In this document: positions 16,826 through 25,200 of the stretch, piece by piece
How the letters are laid out: every line of letters starts with the position of its first letter
How positions within the stretch are numbered: position 1 is the stretch's first letter
Origin: Pseudomonadota bacterium
GTDB taxonomy: Bacteria > Pseudomonadota > Alphaproteobacteria > Rhizobiales > Rhizobiaceae
Length of the DNA stretch: 64,000 nt
Assembly: GCA_023451735.1 (NCBI GenBank)
Contig: JAEXYH010000001.1
Location: 53,860-117,859 of the forward strand
Reading direction: 5' to 3'
Made by a program: the position numbers and the translations under genes
The notes under the pieces: model-generated
What the model saw: the letters and a program-made list of their open reading frames with translations, nothing else
The model's database searches: none
Told to the model about the DNA's origin: nothing

Positions 16826-18046
16826 GTGAACGAGACGCCAAAACCCAATTCCTTCCGCTCCGGCCCCGATGAGGATGGCCGTTTCGGCATTTTCGGCGGC
16901 CGCTTTGTTGCCGAGACGCTGATGCCCCTGATCCTGGATCTCCAGGGCGAATGGGAAAAGGCGAAGAACGACCCGGAATTCCAGAAGGAGCTGGCCGATC
17001 TCGGCACGCATTATATCGGCCGCCCGAGCCCGCTTTATTATGCCGAACGCCTGACCGAACATCTCGGCGGCGCAAAGATCTATTTCAAGCGCGAAGAGCT
17101 GAACCACACCGGTTCGCACAAGATCAACAACTGCATCGGCCAGATCCTGCTTGCCAAGCGCATGGGTAAGACCCGCATTATCGCGGAAACCGGTGCCGGC
17201 CAGCACGGCGTGGCATCCGCCACGGTCGCTGCCCGCTTCGGCCTTCCCTGCGTCGTCTACATGGGCGCAACCGACGTCGAGCGCCAGGCGCCGAACGTGT
17301 TCCGCATGAAGCTCCTCGGCGCCGAAGTGAAGGCTGTCACGGCTGGTTCCGGCACACTGAAGGATGCCATGAACGAGGCGTTGCGTGACTGGGTCACCAA
17401 TGTCGACGACACCTATTACCTGATCGGCACCGCTGCCGGCCCGCATCCCTATCCGGAAATGGTCCGTGATTTCCAGGCCGTCATCGGCCAGGAAGCCCGC
17501 GAGCAGATTCTGGAAGCCGAAGGCAGGCTGCCGGATGTCGTGATCGCAGCCGTCGGTGGCGGTTCCAACGCCATCGGCCTCTTCCACCCCTTCCTCGATG
17601 ACGAGGGCGTCAAGATCGTCGGTGTCGAAGCCGGCGGCCATGGCCTCGACGGCAACGAGCACTGCGCCTCGATCACCGCCGGCTCTCCCGGCGTGCTACA
17701 CGGCAACCGCACCTATCTCCTGCAGGACAAGGATGGCCAGATCCTCGAAGGCCATTCGATCTCCGCCGGTCTCGATTATCCCGGCATCGGTCCGGAGCAT
17801 AGCTGGCTGAACGATATCGGCCGTGCCGAATATGTCCCGATCATGGACGACGAGGCGCTCGAAGCTTTCCAGCTTCTGACGAAGCTCGAGGGCATCATTC
17901 CGGCACTGGAACCGAGCCACGCGATTGCCGAAGTGATCAAGCGCGCACCAAAGATGGGCAAGGATCAGATCATCTTGATGAACCTGTCCGGCCGCGGCGA
18001 CAAGGACATCTTCACCGTCGGCAAGATTCTTGGAATGGGGCTGTAA
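16826..18046 (+). CDS. trpB: Tryptophan synthase beta chain
   Basis: 406 aa. Condenses indole and L-serine to tryptophan with PLP. The PLP Lys lies in REELNHTGSHKINN; GAGQHGVASATVA and the phosphate loop GGGSNAIGLF are also visible, as is the C-terminal LSGRGDKD. The start is GTG 16826 with AAGGAG upstream (16813-16819). It is two bases from trpA, as expected for the alpha2beta2 complex partners. Confidence 0.97.
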   Translation: MNETPKPNSFRSGPDEDGRFGIFGGRFVAETLMPLILDLQGEWEKAKNDPEFQKELADLGTHYIGRPSPLYYAERLTEHLGGAKIYFKREELNHTGSHKINNCIGQILLAKRMGKTRIIAETGAGQHGVASATVAARFGLPCVVYMGATDVERQAPNVFRMKLLGAEVKAVTAGSGTLKDAMNEALRDWVTNVDDTYYLIGTAAGPHPYPEMVRDFQAVIGQEAREQILEAEGRLPDVVIAAVGGGSNAIGLFHPFLDDEGVKIVGVEAGGHGLDGNEHCASITAGSPGVLHGNRTYLLQDKDGQILEGHSISAGLDYPGIGPEHSWLNDIGRAEYVPIMDDEALEAFQLLTKLEGIIPALEPSHAIAEVIKRAPKMGKDQIILMNLSGRGDKDIFTVGKILGMGL

Positions 18047-18048
18047 TC

Positions 18049-18888
18049 ATGACTTCCAGAATGGACACACGCTTCGCCAAGCTGAAGGCTGAAGGTCGCC
18101 CCGCACTCGTCACCTATTTCATGGGCGGCGATCCGGATTACGCAACCTCGCTCGGCATCATGAAGGCTCTGCCGGAAGCCGGTGCCGATGTCATCGAACT
18201 CGGTATGCCGTTTTCCGATCCGATGGCCGATGGCCCGACCATCCAGCTCGCCGGTCAGCGCGCCCTGAAGGGTGGCCAGACATTGGCGAAAACGCTCGAT
18301 CTTGCCCGCGATTTCCGCAGGAGCGACAACGACACCCCGATCGTCATGATGGGGTATTACAACCCGATCTATATCTACGGTGTCGACAAATTTCTTGACG
18401 ACGCCATCACTGCCGGCATCGATGGCCTGATCATCGTCGACCTGCCGCCGGAAATGGATGATGAACTCTGCATCCCGGCGCTCGCCAAGGGTATCAACTT
18501 CATCCGCCTGACAACGCCGACCACGGACGGAAAACGTCTTCCGAAGGTGCTCACCAATACATCCGGTTTCGTCTATTACGTCTCGATGAACGGCATTACC
18601 GGTTCGGCTCTGCCCGATCCGTCGCTGATCTCCGGTGCCGTAGCCCGCATCAAGGATCACACCGATCTGCCGGTCTGCGTCGGCTTTGGCGTCAAGACCG
18701 CTGATCACGCCAAGGCGATCGGCGCCGCTGCGGATGGCGTCGTCGTCGGCACGGCGATCGTCGCACAGGTTGCCGGCAGTCTCACCAGGGATGGCGCTGC
18801 AACCGCTGACACGGTTTCCGCTGTTTCAACCTTCGTTCGTGGCCTGGCGACCGGCGTTCGTTCCGCCCGCCTTGTTGCCGCCGAATAA
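18049..18888 (+). CDS. trpA: Tryptophan synthase alpha chain
   Basis: 279 aa. It cleaves indole-3-glycerol phosphate to indole and G3P; indole is channelled to TrpB. Catalytic Glu and Asp are present in ADVIELGMPFSDPMADGPTI. Loop 6 region YVSMNGITGSALPD and the phosphate-binding VGFGVKTADHAKAI are also clear. It is 44 bases before accD, so trpFBA-accD-folC may be one transcript, a conserved alphaproteobacterial order. Confidence 0.97.
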   Translation: MTSRMDTRFAKLKAEGRPALVTYFMGGDPDYATSLGIMKALPEAGADVIELGMPFSDPMADGPTIQLAGQRALKGGQTLAKTLDLARDFRRSDNDTPIVMMGYYNPIYIYGVDKFLDDAITAGIDGLIIVDLPPEMDDELCIPALAKGINFIRLTTPTTDGKRLPKVLTNTSGFVYYVSMNGITGSALPDPSLISGAVARIKDHTDLPVCVGFGVKTADHAKAIGAAADGVVVGTAIVAQVAGSLTRDGAATADTVSAVSTFVRGLATGVRSARLVAAE

Positions 18889-18932
18889 CTGGCCCAAATA
18901 CGGCCCGAACTGTTTTATCGGAGTACCCCCAA

Positions 18933-19853
18933 GTGAACTGGATCACCAATTACGTTCGACCGCGCATCAATTCCATGCTTGGCCGCCGCGAGGTTCCGGA
19001 AAACCTCTGGATCAAGTGCCCTGAAACTGGCGAAATGGTCTTCCACAAGGATCTGGAAGAGAACAAGTGGGTCATTCCCGCCTCTGGCTTCCATATGAAG
19101 ATGCCGGCAAAGGCGCGCCTGCGGGACCTGTTTGATGGCGGCGAATACGAAGCACTGCCACAGCCCAAGGTCGCTCAGGATCCGCTGAAGTTCCGCGACT
19201 CGAAGAAATATGCCGACCGTCTGAAGGACAGCCGTCTGAAGACCGAGCAGGAAGATACGATCCTCTCCGGCTTGGGCAAGGTTCAGGGTGTCAAGCTCGT
19301 TGCCGTCGTGCATGAATTCAACTTCATTGGCGGTTCGCTTGGCATGGCGGCCGGCGAAGCGATCGTGAAGGCAGCCGAGCGTGCGCTGAAGGAAAAATGC
19401 GCCCTGATCATCTTTCCGGCTTCGGGCGGTGCCCGCATGCAGGAAGGCATCCTGTCGCTGATGCAGTTGCCGCGTACCACGGTTGCGGTCGACATGCTGA
19501 AGGAAGCCGGTCTTCCTTACATCTGCGTCCTCACCAACCCGACCACCGGCGGCGTCACCGCATCCTATGCAATGCTGGGCGATGTCCACATCGCAGAACC
19601 GGGCGCCGAGATAGGCTTCGCCGGCAAGCGCGTCATCGAGCAGACCCTGCGCGAAAAGCTGCCGGAAGGTTTCCAGACCTCCGAATATCTGCTGGAGCAT
19701 GGTATGGTCGACATGGTCGTCAACCGCCACGACATTCCGGAAACGCTCGCCCGAATCATCCGTATGTTGATGAAGCAACCGGTGCAGGAAGCGCTTCCCG
19801 CGCCTGTACCCCAGCCGGAACCGGCGCCGGTCGCGGCCGCGGTTACCGCCTGA
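18933..19853 (+). CDS. accD: Acetyl-CoA carboxylase carboxyltransferase subunit beta
   Basis: 306 aa. With AccA it transfers CO2 from carboxybiotin to acetyl-CoA for fatty acid synthesis. The crotonase-like domain has HEFNFIGGSLGMAAGEAIVK, FPASGGARMQEGILSLMQL and NPTTGGVTASYAMLGD. The N-terminal zinc ribbon is degenerate: in WIKCPETGEMVFHK and NKWVIPASGFHMKM only one of the four usual Cys remains. The GTG start at 18933 has GGAG 9 bases upstream. The tail is Pro/Ala-rich. Gene order trpA-accD-folC is classical. Confidence 0.96.
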   Translation: MNWITNYVRPRINSMLGRREVPENLWIKCPETGEMVFHKDLEENKWVIPASGFHMKMPAKARLRDLFDGGEYEALPQPKVAQDPLKFRDSKKYADRLKDSRLKTEQEDTILSGLGKVQGVKLVAVVHEFNFIGGSLGMAAGEAIVKAAERALKEKCALIIFPASGGARMQEGILSLMQLPRTTVAVDMLKEAGLPYICVLTNPTTGGVTASYAMLGDVHIAEPGAEIGFAGKRVIEQTLREKLPEGFQTSEYLLEHGMVDMVVNRHDIPETLARIIRMLMKQPVQEALPAPVPQPEPAPVAAAVTA

Positions 19854-19899
19854 AATCTGACTGACCCTGAAATTTGACTGGCAAGGCTTGAGCTTCGGG

Positions 19900-21252
19900 A
19901 TGACAATCATGAACCAGCCCGTCGCGAGCGCGGCCGAGCAGGAAATCGCCAAATTGCTGGCCCTTCACCCGAAGGGCTACGATCTTTCGCTGGGCCGTAT
20001 CACGCGCCTGCTTGAGGCGCTGGGCAATCCGCATCTGAAAATGCCGCCGGTCATTCACGTGGCCGGCACCAACGGCAAGGGCTCCTGTACGGCCTTCTGT
20101 CGTGCACTTCTCGAAGCCGGCGGTTATTCTGTTCATGTCGATACCTCGCCCCATCTGGTGCGCTGGCACGAGCGTTATCGTCTGGGCGTCAAGGGTGGTC
20201 GCGGGGAACTTGTATCCGATCCGGACCTCGCGGATGCCGTCCGCAGGGTGGCAGAGGCTAATGGCGGCGAGACGATCACCGTTTTCGAAATGCTGACAGC
20301 CGTCGGCTTCCTTCTATTTGCCGAAAAGCCGGCCGATGCCGTTATCCTGGAAGTGGGTCTCGGCGGTCGTTTCGACAGCACCAATGTCATTCCCGAGCCT
20401 GCCGTTTCGGTCATCATGCCGATCGCGCTCGACCATCAGGCCTATCTGGGAGATCGGGTGGAACTGATTGCCGCCGAAAAGGCGGGCATCATGAAACGTC
20501 GACGCCCCGTCGTCATTGGCAGCCAGGAATTCGAGGCAGCCCGTGAAGTCCTGATCTCGACGGCTGACCGTCTTGGCTGTCCGCTCACCGTCTATGGCCA
20601 GGATTTTTCTGCCCACGAGGAATTCGGTCGCTTGATCTATCAGGATGAAGACGGCCTGCACGACCTGCCTCTGCCGCGCCTGCCGGGCCGCCATCAATTT
20701 GCCAATGCTGCGGCCGCCATCCGCGCCGTCAAGGCGGCCGGTTTCACGGTCACGGACGCAATGATGGAAAAGGCGATGACGAGCGTCGAATGGCCGGCGC
20801 GCCTGCAGCGCCTGACCGAAGGCAAGCTTCTCGAATTTGCTCCCAAGGGATCCGAAATCTGGCTCGACGGCGGCCATAATCCCGCCGGTGGCGAGGTGAT
20901 CGCCGAGGCCATGGCCTCGTTCGAAGAGCGCCAGCCGCGCCCGCTCTATCTCATCACCGGCATGATCAACACAAAGGATCCGGTCGGGTATTTCCATGCC
21001 TTTGCCGATCTGGCTGAACACGTTTTCACCGTCCGGATCCGCGACAGCGAAGCCGGCCTCGATCCCGTGGTTCTGGCGCATTCCGCCTTCGATGCCGGGT
21101 TGGTTGCCGAACCTTCGGCCTCGGTTGCCGAAGCGCTCAAGGAAATCACCCTTCGCCAAATCCCCAATCGCCCGCCACCCCGCATCCTCATCGGCGGCTC
21201 CCTCTATTTCGCCGGCAATGTTCTGGCGGATAACGGCACCCCGCCGACCTGA
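19900..21252 (+). CDS. folC: Bifunctional folylpolyglutamate synthase / dihydrofolate synthase
   Basis: About 450 aa. It adds glutamate to dihydropteroate and to folates. The P-loop VAGTNGKGSCTAFCRALLE, the Mg-binding EVGLGGRFDSTNV, SVIMPIALDHQAYLGD and C-terminal LDGGHNPAGGEVIAEAM are all Mur-ligase/FolC landmarks. The start is uncertain among TTG 19888, ATG 19900 and ATG 19909. It ends the trpFBA-accD-folC run and is followed by hairpin repeats. Confidence 0.93.
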   Translation: MTIMNQPVASAAEQEIAKLLALHPKGYDLSLGRITRLLEALGNPHLKMPPVIHVAGTNGKGSCTAFCRALLEAGGYSVHVDTSPHLVRWHERYRLGVKGGRGELVSDPDLADAVRRVAEANGGETITVFEMLTAVGFLLFAEKPADAVILEVGLGGRFDSTNVIPEPAVSVIMPIALDHQAYLGDRVELIAAEKAGIMKRRRPVVIGSQEFEAAREVLISTADRLGCPLTVYGQDFSAHEEFGRLIYQDEDGLHDLPLPRLPGRHQFANAAAAIRAVKAAGFTVTDAMMEKAMTSVEWPARLQRLTEGKLLEFAPKGSEIWLDGGHNPAGGEVIAEAMASFEERQPRPLYLITGMINTKDPVGYFHAFADLAEHVFTVRIRDSEAGLDPVVLAHSAFDAGLVAEPSASVAEALKEITLRQIPNRPPPRILIGGSLYFAGNVLADNGTPPT

Positions 21253-21261
21253 TGCGGCGGG

Positions 21262-21395
21262 CCTACAGATGGCCCCTCACCCAGAGCGCAGCTTGCTGCG
21301 CTCCACCTCTTCCCGCAAGCGGGGGAGAGGGGACCTGCCACGCTCGACGTTGGCGATCGTGGCAAAACGCCGCCATAAGCGGGGATGAAATCCCG
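21262..21395 (+). repeat. Hairpin-type intergenic repeat element downstream of folC
   Basis: Three adjacent hairpins: GAGCGCAG (21284-21291) / CTGCGCTC (21296-21303); CCTCTTCCCGC / GCGGGGGAGAGG (21306-21330, imperfect); and TGCCACG (21336-21342) / CGTGGCA (21358-21364). From memory this CCCCTCACCC...CTTCCCGC...GGGGAGAG pattern is an abundant rhizobial intergenic element; the copy number cannot be tested here. It may also end folC transcription. Confidence 0.6.
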
Positions 21396-21463
21396 ACCCC
21401 GCTCAATCAAAACAATCGTTTGGCCGAAATATCATCCCCGCATTCCCAACCCGTGCCTACAAT

Positions 21464-21678
21464 GGCCCCGTTCCGCTTCGGCTACACCGGTCCGCATAAC
21501 CGGCGAGGCGGAACCGGTGATCGGGTGAGCCGCCCTTATGCAAGCGGATCATCCGGGGCCGCGCAGAAAATGGTCTGCCCCCCCTTGAACAAGGTGGCGT
21601 GCGTGTGTCGCACACATACCGGCCGGCGGTCCGCAAGGACAGAAGACCGGCTGCCGCAGACGGACCGGAGTTGCGCGG
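21464..21678. ncRNA. Candidate structured RNA, unknown family
   Basis: No gene fits this GC-rich block, but it folds strongly on paper. A three-way junction is closed by GGCCCCG (21464-21470) / CGGGGCC (21554-21560). Its first arm is TTCCGCTTCG / CGAGGCGGAA (21471-21480 / 21504-21513), topped by CCGGT / ACCGG. Its second arm is GGTGATC / GATCATC (21516-21522 / 21547-21553). A second domain has GTCTGC / GCAGAC (21573-21578 / 21656-21661) and a GTCC-GCAA-GGAC hairpin (21629-21640); the GNRA loop favours the plus strand. CCGCGC (21559-21564) could also pair with GCGCGG (21673-21678). It does not match the 6S, tmRNA, SRP or RNase P signatures I know. Confidence 0.4.
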
Positions 21679-21692
21679 AAAAACACACCGAA

Positions 21693-21749
21693 CGGGACAC
21701 GCCGAGTGTCATTATAAAAAATTCAATTCGAGGCACCCGACGTGTCCCG
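21693..21749 (-). promoter_or_regulatory. Long inverted repeat framing a TATAAT box
   Basis: Arms 21693-21708 and 21734-21749 are 16 bases each and complementary at 14 positions; both mismatches become G-U pairs in RNA. The AT-rich 25-base centre contains TATAAT on the minus strand (21716-21711). No convincing -35 box is spaced 16-18 bases away, so it may be an operator-flanked promoter or simply a hairpin. Confidence 0.4.
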
Positions 21750-21821
21750 GCCGAAACTGAAAAAGCCAACCGCACCAAGGGCGGACTCTGCCTTCCGTTA
21801 TCTGTCCCCTGGACAAACAAA

Positions 21822-21849
21822 AAACCCGGTTGGAAAACCAACCGGGTTT
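21822..21849 (-). terminator. Rho-independent terminator of trxA
   Basis: Perfect 12-bp stem AAACCCGGTTGG (21822-21833) / CCAACCGGGTTT (21838-21849), loop of four bases, followed on the minus strand by TTGTTTG. Confidence 0.88.
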
Positions 21850-21865
21850 GGATTCACGTGAAACA
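21850..21865. other. parS-like site 1
   Basis: GGATTCACGTGAAACA matches the ParB-binding consensus TGTTTCACGTGAAACA at 14 of 16 positions. It lies between trxA and its terminator, outside coding sequence. Confidence 0.6.
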
Positions 21866-21878
21866 CTTTTTTAACGGC

Positions 21879-22199
21879 TTATGCGGCACCGGAAATCCAG
21901 GCGGCAAGTGCGGTCTTCGGCGCAGCGCCAACCTTGATATCGGCCACTTCGCCACCCTTGAACATGGCCAGCGTCGGGATCGAGCGGACGCCGAACTGAG
22001 CGGCCAGTTCCGGGTTTTCGTCGATGTTCAGCTTGGCGACCTTCACCTTGCCGGAAAGCTCGGTTGCGATCTCTTCGAGGCTCGGAGCGATCATCTTGCA
22101 CGGGCCGCACCATTCAGCCCAGAAATCCACGACGACCGGCTCGGCGGAGTTGAGAACTTCGGCCTGAAAATTGTTGGTATCGACCTTAACGGTAGCCAT
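21879..22199 (-). CDS. trxA: Thioredoxin
   Basis: 106 aa. Cytosolic disulfide reductase. The active site FWAEWCGPCKMIAPSLEEI is canonical, with the cis-Pro loop SIPTLAMFKGGEV. The frame opens upstream to 22247, but ATG 22199 with GGAGAG before it gives the normal thioredoxin length. It follows addA on the same strand after 72 bases, as in other Rhizobiales. Confidence 0.96.
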   Translation of the reverse strand: MATVKVDTNNFQAEVLNSAEPVVVDFWAEWCGPCKMIAPSLEEIATELSGKVKVAKLNIDENPELAAQFGVRSIPTLAMFKGGEVADIKVGAAPKTALAAWISGAA

Positions 22200-22271
22200 A
22201 GGGCTCTCCTTTACGATTCTTCGTTGCTGCAAATGTGAGATCGGCATTGATCATTTTCAATGTCCGTCATG

Positions 22272-25200
22272 TCACTTTGTCTTGAGCTCTGCAAGCGAGC
22301 GCGACATCAGCTCGACAGGTAATGTGATGACCGTTGCACTCTCGGTATAGACGAGAACGCAATCGACCTGCTTGCCGGGATAAAGCGGCTTCAGGATCTC
22401 ACGATAGATCGCGAGCTGCGCCCGATGCGTCAGCGGCACGGCCTCGGCTTCGGCGGGCGGTTTGCGGTTGGTCTTGTAGTCGAGAATGATCACCCGGTCG
22501 TCCAGTTCCACCAGCCGGTCTATCCGCCCCGAGATTGCATAATCCTGCCCTTCCAGCGCAAGCGTACCCATGATCGAAACTTCCGCTTGGCTGTGGGCGG
22601 AAAATACCGGCGCAAGATCCCGATGCGACAGAACCGACATGACGCTCCCGACGAGCTTTTCCCGCTCCACCCTCGGCCAGAAACGGGCGGCCCGTTCCGC
22701 ATAACGATGCGCGGCAGTTTCACGCTCGTTGTCTGCAAACTCCGTCAGCATCTGCAGCATGCGGTGAACGAGCTTGCCCTTCTGCAGCGCCAGGCTGCCG
22801 GAAGCCTTCTCGCCAAAGAGGGGAGAGGTTACGATCAGGTCGTCCGCATCGTCGTCGATCATCATGCCGGCGCCGGAAGGGCTGAGTGGCCGCGGCAGGA
22901 TTTTCAACGGGGGCAGGGGACGTGACAGGTCGATCGGCAGGGAGGGTTTTTCCGCCACCTTGTGCTCTTCACGCTCAGCCCGCTCGACACTTCCACCGGT
23001 AACGGGAAGCCGCCATTTCAGCCCGCCCCATTCGCCGTTCGGCCCGCTGAATGTGGCGGGGCTGCAATGCGCCTCGTCGAGCGAGAGCGCTCTTGCGATC
23101 ATCGCCTGCCAGCTGTCCGGATTGTCGCGCACGCCGCGATACCCGCAGACGACCAGCCGGTCGGCGGCGCGTGTCATGCCGACATAAAGCAGCCGCCGAT
23201 ACTCTTCTTCAGAGAGCGTCTTCAGCCGTTCCTCGTCGGCACTGGTCAGGGCGTTCGAAAGCGCCTTGCCCGGCAGCCATGCCGGCACATCACCCTGCGC
23301 AGTCTTCAGCAGCCGGAATTTCGACACATGCGACGGGATGAAGGATTTCGAATTGCTGTCGACGAGAAAGACCACCGGTGCCTCAAGCCCCTTGGAGGCA
23401 TGCACGGTCATGATCCGCACTTCGTTGCGCCCGCCATCCTGCTCGCGTTTCACCTCCGGGCTTTCCAGCTCCAGCGTCGAAACGAAGGCCTGAAGGCCTG
23501 GCAGGCCGGAAGTTTCGTGGTCCAGCGCAAAGGTCAGGAACTCGTCTAGAATATCCCCGGCCTCCGTACCAAGCCGGCCAAGAAATTTTCGACGCCCCCC
23601 ATACTGCCCCAGAATTCGCGCATAAAGATCGTGCGGGCTGAGCAGCCGTGACAGGGAAAGCAAATGCTGCAACCGGTCCGCAGCATCGCGGAACCGCAGC
23701 GGCTGTTCCTCGGCAAGGTGCAGAAGCTGCACCCAGGCACTGGTGTTTTCCGCCCGCAGCGCCGCAACCTCGAATACATCCTCTTCAGAAAGATCAAACA
23801 GCGGGCTCTTCAAAAGCGCCGACAGCGAAAGATCGTCCTGCGGCAGCAGCATGAAGCGTCCGAGTGCCAGCAGATCCTGCACCGCAATATGACTGGTCAG
23901 CCGCAACCGGTCGGCGCCGGCCACCGGAATGTTGTCGCGCCGCTTTAACGCCCGGGTCAGTGCGTTGACGAAGGCATCGCGCTTGCGCACCAGAACCAGA
24001 ATGTCGCCCGGCTCGATCAGGCGTTCCACGCCCTTCTCGATCACCGTCTCGTGGCCGATCATCTCGCCGATCCGGTCGGCGATCCGTGCCGCGAGAATGG
24101 CAGCCGGCGCCTTGTCCGGCGTCGAGTCGAAGGGCGCTGTCCAGTCCTCTTCCTGCTCGGAAACCTCGGGCGCCACGACATCCCACAGATCGACAGCCCC
24201 GGCATGGCCCATGCGGTTGGACCGGTGTTGCACCGCATCCCCGATCGCCGAAAGCCCCTTGGCATTCTCTTCCAGCGAAAACACCTGATCGACGGCGGAG
24301 AGCACATCCGCCGTGGAACGGAAGGACAGTGGCAGGCGAATCGCGTGAAACGGCTGGCCGCTGCCGGTCACCTGTTTCTGCGTTGCACTGCGCTCTTCGG
24401 CAAACCGTTCCGGCCGCGCGCCCTGAAATGAGTAGATTGACTGTTTTTCGTCACCCACCGCAAAGATCGTCCGCCGTGTGTCCCGGGCGCTGGTGCCGGA
24501 ATAGAAATCCTCGGCCAGCGACTTGATCACGGTCCACTGGATCGGGCTGGTATCCTGCGCCTCGTCGACCAGAATATGGTCGATGCCCTGGTCGAGCTTG
24601 TAATGCACCCAGGCCCCGACACCGTCCCGGGTCAGAAGATCGGCGGTCCGTGCAATCAGGTCCTCGAAGTCGAGCAGGCTGCGGCGCCGTTTCAGTTCCT
24701 CGTAATCCTCGTTCAATCGGGCCGCCAAGGTGAGCGCCGCCTTGGTCGCGGAAAACATCCGGATCAGCCGCAGCCGGTCGCGGCAAGCAGATATATGGTT
24801 CCGCGCCGCCTCGATTGCCGCCGCCAGTTCCGGCGCCGGCTTCAGCATCGCCTTGGCAACCAGCGAACTGTCCGCCTTCACCGTGCCCTTGGCCGTGAGG
24901 AAAATCGATTCCAAATGTTCGGCCCGCTTGAACGGATCCGGTTCCTTGACCACCACGCGCAGGCCATAGGCGACATCGGTGACCTTGGCCCCGCCGCTCT
25001 GGTCGGCAAGCGACAGATAAAGATCGAGCGTGATCCCTGAAAGTCCCGGAAGCGGCCAGTAGCTTGCGGCCACACTCTCTTCCGTGTCGGCTGGCCCAAG
25101 CCCGAGAATGCGTTTGAGCTCCGGTCCGATACCGCCATTGCGCTCGGCCGATGCCGTGAAACGCCGGATCGCCGTCCGGTTCGCCACGATATCGCCAAGC

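Noticed and set aside
21464..21678. 6S RNA, tmRNA, SRP RNA or RNase P RNA identity for the structured block
   Set aside because: CCTTGTTCAAGG on the minus strand faintly recalls 6S, but the multi-branched fold is not 6S-like. Signature sequences of tmRNA, SRP RNA and RNase P were not found.
21252..22238. 328-codon plus-strand frame across the folC-trxA gap and trxA
   Set aside because: It runs antisense through trxA and through repeats and a terminator; the translation is low-complexity with no domain.
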